NCBI RefSeq assembly: GCF_029626235.1
Contig: NZ_JARUBO010000005.1
Coordinates: forward strand, 310,001-374,000
Direction: 5' to 3'
From: Micromonospora sp. WMMD1120
GTDB taxonomy: Bacteria > Actinomycetota > Actinomycetes > Mycobacteriales > Micromonosporaceae
Length of the DNA stretch: 64,000 bases
Below, piece after piece: positions 59,416-64,000 of this stretch (position 1 is its first letter; every line of letters begins with the position of its first letter). A program made the position numbers and the translations under genes. The notes beneath the pieces are model-generated. The model ran no database searches. It was given only the letters and a program-made list of their open reading frames with translations, and was not told the origin of the DNA.

Positions 59416-60648
59416 TCAGTACGTCTCGCCCACCGGCTCCTCGGTGGCGTTCTCCGCCGCGGCGGCGGCGCGGTTCCAGCGGGACCAGAGGACCCGCTCG
59501 CCGTAGCCGGCGGCCATCAGGTGCGCGCTGGCCAGGTAGCCGACCACCCCGACGGCGAGCACCCCGAAGCCGACCCAGAACGGCAGCGCCAGCGAGTGCT
59601 CGGCGAGCTTGCCGGAGATGATCGGGGCCGGCGCGGCGGCGCCCCAGCGGACCAGGTTGAACGCGCCGGTGGCGACGCGTCGGTCGGTGGAGCCGAGGCC
59701 GAGCGCCAGGTCGGTGAGGTTGGCGTTGGCCAGCCCCATGCAGAGCCCGGCGAGCACCAGCACCACGAGGGACTCGACGGTGCTGCCGGAGGTGGCGAAG
59801 AGGACCATGCAGACCAGCAGCCCGGCGATGGCCACGCCGACGGTCTGCACCGCGCCGATCCGGTGGGCCAGCCGGTGACCGATCACCAGGATGCCGGTGG
59901 CCAGGCCGAGTCCCCAGCCGGTGAACGCCAACCCCAGCGGGATGATGTCCAGCTTGAGGAAGAGCGGGGTGTAGCCGAGCACCACGAAGAACACGAAGTT
60001 GTACGCGGCGGTGACCCCGCAGAGCGCGATGAACGCCGGTCGGCGGTAGGTCGCGAGGATCTGGCCGACCCGTACCGGGGCCTGGCGGTGGGTGGGCTCG
60101 CGGAGCTTGCGGGAGGCCACGGCGAGGGCGAGCACCATGAACACGCCGCAGACGAAGAACGGCAGCCGCCAGCTGACCTCGCCGAGCAGGCCGCCGATCA
60201 GCGGTCCGACGGCGAAGCCGAGGCCCAGCGCGGTCTCGAAGAGGCCGACCACCCACTCCCGGTCGACGGCGAGGTTGACCAGCACCACCATGGCGGTGGC
60301 GAAGAACATCGCGTTGCCCAGTCCCCAGACGCCGCGCAGCACGGAGAGCTGCACGATGTTGTCGCTGAACGAGGCGAGGATCGCGGCGACGCCGACCACC
60401 GAGACGCCGGTGACGAGCACCGGTTTGAAGCCGAACCGGCCGCTGGCCAGCGTCGCCGGGATCATGCCCACGGCCATCACCGCGATGTACGCGGTGAACA
60501 GCAGCTCGACCTGCCAGGCGGTCACGCCGATCGCCGCACCGATGGCGGGCAGGATCGGGTCGACGACGGCGATGCCGGCGATGGCGAGGAAGGCCACCAG
60601 CGTGGTGGCGTAGATGGCACTGCGGTTCGGTTCGGAACGCCGATCCAC
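59416..60648 (-). CDS. MFS transporter (drug:H+ antiporter type)
   Basis: 410 residues with twelve helices. It starts SAIYATTLVAFLAIAGIAVV, and DPILPAIGAAIGVTAWQVEL is the usual first-loop motif of DHA1 exporters. GVWGLGNAMFFATAMVVLVN and ALGLGFAVGPLIGGLLG lie in helices 4-5. It is likely to export toxic compounds. Start GTG 60648 follows GAGGAG. It is divergent from the marR gene across two operator boxes and so probably controlled by it. Confidence 0.92.
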   Translation of the reverse strand: MDRRSEPNRSAIYATTLVAFLAIAGIAVVDPILPAIGAAIGVTAWQVELLFTAYIAVMAVGMIPATLASGRFGFKPVLVTGVSVVGVAAILASFSDNIVQLSVLRGVWGLGNAMFFATAMVVLVNLAVDREWVVGLFETALGLGFAVGPLIGGLLGEVSWRLPFFVCGVFMVLALAVASRKLREPTHRQAPVRVGQILATYRRPAFIALCGVTAAYNFVFFVVLGYTPLFLKLDIIPLGLAFTGWGLGLATGILVIGHRLAHRIGAVQTVGVAIAGLLVCMVLFATSGSTVESLVVLVLAGLCMGLANANLTDLALGLGSTDRRVATGAFNLVRWGAAAPAPIISGKLAEHSLALPFWVGFGVLAVGVVGYLASAHLMAAGYGERVLWSRWNRAAAAAENATEEPVGETY

Positions 60649-60665
60649 TCCGACTCCTCAACTAG

Positions 60666-60700
60666 CTGTATCGTACAGTTACTTATTCTGTATCATACAG
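60666..60700. promoter_or_regulatory. Twin MarR operators
   Basis: CTGTATCGTACAG at 60666-60678 and CTGTATCATACAG at 60688-60700, 22 bases apart centre to centre. The right box ends two bases before the marR start, and both lie in the gap to the MFS gene. Confidence 0.85.
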
Positions 60701-60702
60701 CT

Positions 60703-61161
60703 ATGAGTGATGACCACGAGCGCACCCTCGGTCGCATCGAGACCGAGGTGGCCCTGCTGATGCGCTTCGGCGAGGCCACCCGGCGGGCCACCGGCACCGC
60801 CGAGCACCGGGTGCTCGACCGGGCCGCGTACGTGATCCTGCGACACCTGGACGACGCCGGCCCGCAGAACGTCTCCGCGCTCGCCGCCCAGCTCAACCTG
60901 GACGGCTCGACAGTGACCCGGCAGGTGTCCGCGCTCCAGCGGGACGGCCTCATCGTCCGTGCCCCGGACCCGACGGACGGCCGGGGCACCGTCATCTCCC
61001 CCACGCCGGCCGGCCTGCAACGGATGGCCGCCGTGCAGAGCGCCCGCACCCGGCTCTACGGCGACATGCTCGCGGACTGGAGCGCCGAGGACCGCGCCAC
61101 GCTGGCAGCCCTCTTGGGTCGCCTCAACCAGGCCCTCGGGTCACGCAACCGTCGCCGCTGA
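60703..61161 (+). CDS. MarR-family regulator
   Basis: 152 residues. The winged helix QNVSALAAQLNLDGSTVTRQ, then VSALQRDGLIVRAPDPTDGR with the wing sequence, is typical. The ends form the dimer. It should bind the twin palindromes that overlap its start region and repress itself and the MFS exporter until a ligand binds. ATG 60703. Confidence 0.93.
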   Translation: MSDDHERTLGRIETEVALLMRFGEATRRATGTAEHRVLDRAAYVILRHLDDAGPQNVSALAAQLNLDGSTVTRQVSALQRDGLIVRAPDPTDGRGTVISPTPAGLQRMAAVQSARTRLYGDMLADWSAEDRATLAALLGRLNQALGSRNRRR

Positions 61162-61336
61162 CCGCCCGCCAGGACCAGAGCACCGCGAAGATCGCGCAAC
61201 ATCCTGGTTTCAGTGGCCTTCCGCGCGGCCCGACACCACTACGACATGGATCGAGCACGATCTTGGCGGGCCCCCGTGGAGCCCAGCGGGCCGCGCGGCC
61301 CCCATCGGGCCGCGCGGACTCCGCCGGGCCGTGGTT

Positions 61337-62227
61337 CTAGACGAACGTTCGGCGCGCCCAGGTGCGGAAGTCGGTGGTGGGCAGGCCGAGGGCGCGGGCC
61401 AGCTCCGGACGGGCCGGGCTGCCGTTCTCGTTGATCTGCTCGACCGCCCTGACCACGGCGGGCAGCAGGCCACGTTCGACGGCCTGCTGCGGGGTGAGCA
61501 CGGGCGCGGCGATCTCCCGGCCGGTGACCTCGCTCAGGATGGCAGCGACCTCGGTCATGGTGAGCAGGTCGCCGGCGAGTTCGACGTCCAGGCCGTCCAG
61601 CCTCCCGGGCTCGGTGAACGCGATCGCCGCGGTTTCGCCGATGTCGTCGACGGTGACCCACGGAAGGCGCGTGTCGGCGGCGAAGCCGGTGATGATCGTG
61701 CCGCTGGACCAGTCACCGAAGAGGTAGGAATAGCCGACGAGGTTCTCCATGAAGGTCGGGGGCTTGAGGATGGTCCAGTGCGCGAAGCCACCGGCGCGCA
61801 CCGCCTCGTCGATTGTCGCCTTGCTCTCCCAGTAGTGCCTGTCCCACCGCCCCTCGGCCCATCCGGGCTGGTTGCGGTGGAAGTCGCCGGCGCCCGAGAC
61901 GCTGCTGTGCACGACGTGTGACACGCCGGCCCGTCGCGCCGCCTCGACGACGTTGCGACCGCGGGTCACCTCGGCGTCGCCCTGCAGGTCCGTCAGGTCC
62001 GGGTACGGGATGGAGAAGAGGCCGTCCATCCCGTCCGCGGCGGCGACCAGCGACGCCGGGTCGTCCAGGTCGCCGGTGACCAGTTCGACGCCGCGATCCC
62101 GCAGCGCCTGCGCGGCGGCGGTGCCGGGATCACGGACCAGGGCACGGACCGGGACGCCACGGTCGAGCAGCGCTCGGGCCGTGGCCCCGCCCTGCTTGCC
62201 CGTCGCGCCGATGACGAGTACAGCCAT
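61337..62227 (-). CDS. NmrA-like NAD(P)-binding protein
   Basis: 296 residues. MAVLVIGATGKQGGATARAL binds the nucleotide, and VSHVVHSSVSGAGDF and HYWESKATIDEAVR are typical of NmrA / HSCARG-like SDRs, which sense redox state or act as quinone reductases. There is no strict YxxxK pair, so it may be a sensor. ATG 62227 has a GGGGGAGG site. It is divergent from tetR across two G-rich operators. Confidence 0.9.
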   Translation of the reverse strand: MAVLVIGATGKQGGATARALLDRGVPVRALVRDPGTAAAQALRDRGVELVTGDLDDPASLVAAADGMDGLFSIPYPDLTDLQGDAEVTRGRNVVEAARRAGVSHVVHSSVSGAGDFHRNQPGWAEGRWDRHYWESKATIDEAVRAGGFAHWTILKPPTFMENLVGYSYLFGDWSSGTIITGFAADTRLPWVTVDDIGETAAIAFTEPGRLDGLDVELAGDLLTMTEVAAILSEVTGREIAAPVLTPQQAVERGLLPAVVRAVEQINENGSPARPELARALGLPTTDFRTWARRTFV

Positions 62228-62247
62228 GATGCCTCCCCCAGAAGTGA

Positions 62248-62302
62248 AAGTGGGGTGTCCCCCCACTTCTCGTCGACTACGATATGGGGGGCCACCCCAC
62301 TT
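62248..62302. promoter_or_regulatory. Twin G-rich TetR operators
   Basis: AAGTGGGG-N5-CCCCACTT at 62248-62268. A second, inverted and imperfect copy (AAGTGGGGTGGCCCCCCA on the minus strand) is at 62285-62302. They lie between the divergent NmrA-like and TetR genes. Confidence 0.75.
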
Positions 62303-62316
62303 CTGCAAGGCGGACC

Positions 62317-62898
62317 ATGAGAGCTGACGCACAGCGCAACTACGACCTGATCGTCAGGGCGGCCGCCGAGGCCATCGCCCGCGACGGCGCGTACGCCTCA
62401 CTGGAGGAGATCGCCCGAGCCGCCGGGGTCGGCTCGGCGACCCTGCACCGGCGCTTCCCCACCCGCTGGTCGCTGCTCGAGGCGGTGTTCCGCGACTGTG
62501 TTCGTAACCTGGCGGCGCGCGCCGGAGACCTGCGCGCCGAGCCGGACGCGCTCGACGCGCTCACCACCTGGCTGCACGAGGTCACCGCGTACGCCACGAC
62601 GACCCGTGGTCTGGCGGACGCGCTGCTGAACGGGCCCGCCGAGGAGAACGACGCGTGCGCCGCGACGCTCGTCACCGCCGGTGAGCCGCTGCTACGCCGC
62701 GCCATCGACGAGGGTTCGGTACGCCCCGACATCACCATGGCCGACCTGATGATCCTCGCCAACGGCATCTCCCTCGCGGCGCAGCCGATGGGCGCGGCCA
62801 AGGCTGAGCAGCTGCTGACCCTCGCCCTGCGGGGAATCGGGTCAGCGGGCCGGCCGCGGCCGCATACCGCAGAAGCGCCGCCGTCCCCGGCGGCCTGA
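62317..62898 (+). CDS. TetR-family regulator
   Basis: 193 residues. DNA-binding part RNYDLIVRAAAEAIARDGAY, then LEEIARAAGVGSATLHRRFP. The helical ligand domain resembles the C-terminal region found with NmrA-like targets. ATG 62317 follows AAGGCGG. It likely represses the divergent NmrA-like gene through the G-rich boxes. Confidence 0.92.
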   Translation: MRADAQRNYDLIVRAAAEAIARDGAYASLEEIARAAGVGSATLHRRFPTRWSLLEAVFRDCVRNLAARAGDLRAEPDALDALTTWLHEVTAYATTTRGLADALLNGPAEENDACAATLVTAGEPLLRRAIDEGSVRPDITMADLMILANGISLAAQPMGAAKAEQLLTLALRGIGSAGRPRPHTAEAPPSPAA

Positions 62899-63006
62899 CG
62901 CGCTGTCGGAGGGCGCCTGATCCGTCTGCGACATCAGCTCCGAAGGATCAAAAGAACCTCGGTGCCCCGCGAGGACGTTCCCCACGGCGGGGCAGACGCG
63001 CGGGGC

Positions 63007-63045
63007 TACGCCCGGGCGCCGACTCCGCGTCGGCACCCGGGCGTA
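63007..63045 (-). terminator. Terminator of the sodium:solute symporter gene
   Basis: 17-base arms (TACGCCCGGGCGCCGAC with one G-T pair) at 63007-63023 and 63029-63045, loop five bases, eleven bases after the stop codon. Confidence 0.85.
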
Positions 63046-63055
63046 CCTCGGTAGG

Positions 63056-64000
63056 TCAGGCGACCGGTTCGCGGGCCGAGTCGGCGTCGCGGTCGGTGCC
63101 CGGGGTGACCCGGGGATCGCCCTCGTCGGCGAAGTAGTCGTCGGGCGTGGTGCCGTCGACCCCCTCGGCCACCTTCGCGGCCCGCACGGCGAGCGTCACC
63201 AGCGCCGCGACGGCCAGGTTGACCAGCACCGCCACGATGCCGACGTAGATCGTCTTGGTGGTGTCGAACCCGAACTCGGACAGCGGGAACGCCGAGCCGC
63301 CGAAGTGCTTCCGGGTCGGGCTGGCCACCTGGTAGAGCATCCACATGCCCAGTCCCATGCCGACCGCCCAGCCGGCGATCAGGCCGGCCCGGTGGAACCA
63401 CCGGGTGTAGAGGCCCAGCGCCACCGCCGGCAGCGTCTGGAGGATGATCACGCCGCCGATCAACTGGAGGTCGATGGAGAACTGCGGGTCGAGGAAGACG
63501 ATGCAGGCGACCGCCCCGACCTTCACCACCAGTGAGGTGATCTTCGAGACGTTGGCCTCCTGGGCCGGGGAGGCGTCCCGCTTCAGGTACTCCTTGTAGA
63601 TGTTGCGGGTGAACAGGTTCGCCGCCGCGATGGACATGATCGCCGCCGGCACCAGCGCGCCGATGCCGATCGCCGCGTACGCGACACCGGCGAACCAGTC
63701 CGGGAACTGCTGGTCGAAGAGCAGGGGAACGATCGTGTTGTTGTCCACCGACCCGGCCGAGTTGCCCGGCAGCGGCTTCACCCCGGCCGCGATGGCCATG
63801 TAACCGAGCAGCGCGATCAGCCCCAGCAGCAGGCTGTACGCGGGCAGCGCCGACATGTTCCGCTTGATCACGTCGCGGTTCCGGCTGGCCAGCACACCGG
63901 TGATGCTGTGCGGGTAGAGGAACAGCGCCAACGCCGACCCGAACGCCAGCGTCACGTACTGGAGCTGGTTGTTGCCGTTGAGCAGGATGCCGTCGTTCGG
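63056..64000 (-). CDS. Sodium:solute symporter (SSS family), C-terminal part
   Basis: The frame enters from the right edge. 314 C-terminal residues are visible, with about eight helices. LYPHSITGVLASRNRDVIKR, then SALPAYSLLLG, and AIGIGALVPAAIMSIAAANL are typical of the actinobacterial MctC / ActP-like members that take up acetate, pyruvate or propionate with sodium. The tail (TTPDDYFADEGDPRVTPGTD) is acidic and cytoplasmic. The upstream part lies beyond the window. Substrate by family only. Confidence 0.9.
   Translation of the reverse strand, partial: PNDGILLNGNNQLQYVTLAFGSALALFLYPHSITGVLASRNRDVIKRNMSALPAYSLLLGLIALLGYMAIAAGVKPLPGNSAGSVDNNTIVPLLFDQQFPDWFAGVAYAAIGIGALVPAAIMSIAAANLFTRNIYKEYLKRDASPAQEANVSKITSLVVKVGAVACIVFLDPQFSIDLQLIGGVIILQTLPAVALGLYTRWFHRAGLIAGWAVGMGLGMWMLYQVASPTRKHFGGSAFPLSEFGFDTTKTIYVGIVAVLVNLAVAALVTLAVRAAKVAEGVDGTTPDDYFADEGDPRVTPGTDRDADSAREPVA

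Noticed and set aside
59260..61161. 633-codon plus-strand frame ending in MarR
   Set aside because: Only the last 152 codons are MarR. The upstream part is antisense to the MFS gene and crosses the operators.

Overview
The window is about 64 kb of high-GC actinobacterial chromosome, most like Micromonospora or a close relative in the Micromonosporaceae. The signs are GC-rich codon use, frequent GTG starts, a coenzyme F420 enzyme (npdG), a glnA / glnE / glnA2 nitrogen block, lipB / lipA, DUF4191 and RDD proteins, XRE-DUF397 pairs and a high-GC type A RNase P RNA. Most of it is ordinary chromosome. I see no prophage, CRISPR array, tRNA, large biosynthetic cluster or origin. Both ends cut through genes (an LtrA-like protein on the left, a sodium:solute symporter on the right).

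Layout. 1-5.4 kb: LtrA end, hemerythrin-like protein, a MerR regulator divergent from an aldo/keto reductase, a nucleoside-diphosphate-sugar epimerase and a secreted esterase of the PHB depolymerase family. 5.6-14.5 kb: large membrane proteins around a lipoate block in which lipB and lipA are separated by a VOC protein and an archaeal-type aspartyl-tRNA synthetase. The synthetase is preceded by a T-box leader whose apparent specifier codon is GAC. 14.6-19.4 kb: a large LuxR (LAL) regulator, DUF4191 and RDD membrane proteins and a repeat-rich intergenic region. 19.5-38.4 kb: nitrogen metabolism, with glnA behind a good GlnR box, an operon of glutamine amidotransferase, glnE, a membrane protein and two MptB-like mannosyltransferases, then glnA2 behind a weaker GlnR-like site and nadE. 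Inside this block lie a peptidase S66 gene, an IS30-family element inserted in a palindromic repeat, and a virginiamycin B lyase. 40-49 kb: panB, npdG, an RNB ribonuclease, a histone H1-like basic protein, an M48 protease, a NUDIX hydrolase and an AraC regulator. 48-63 kb: regulator/target pairs with visible operators (TetR/SDR, MarR/MFS, TetR/NmrA-like), an epoxide hydrolase plus redoxin pair, an expansin-like protein, an XRE/DUF397 locus with a decayed small partner gene, and rnpB.

How it works together. Glutamine synthesis and its control dominate the middle: GlnA makes glutamine, GlnE adenylylates it (the target tyrosine is visible in GlnA), and GlnR probably drives glnA. Many single genes here have a TAnnnT element 6-8 bases before the start codon and are probably leaderless. 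Gene ends often carry palindromic repeats of at least three sequence families. The GATCATGA family occurs three times, always between convergent genes, and one copy is split by the IS30 element. The most interesting items are the Asp T-box with its probably non-discriminating AspRS, the repeat families with the IS30 insertion, and the partly decayed four-gene XRE/DUF397 locus.
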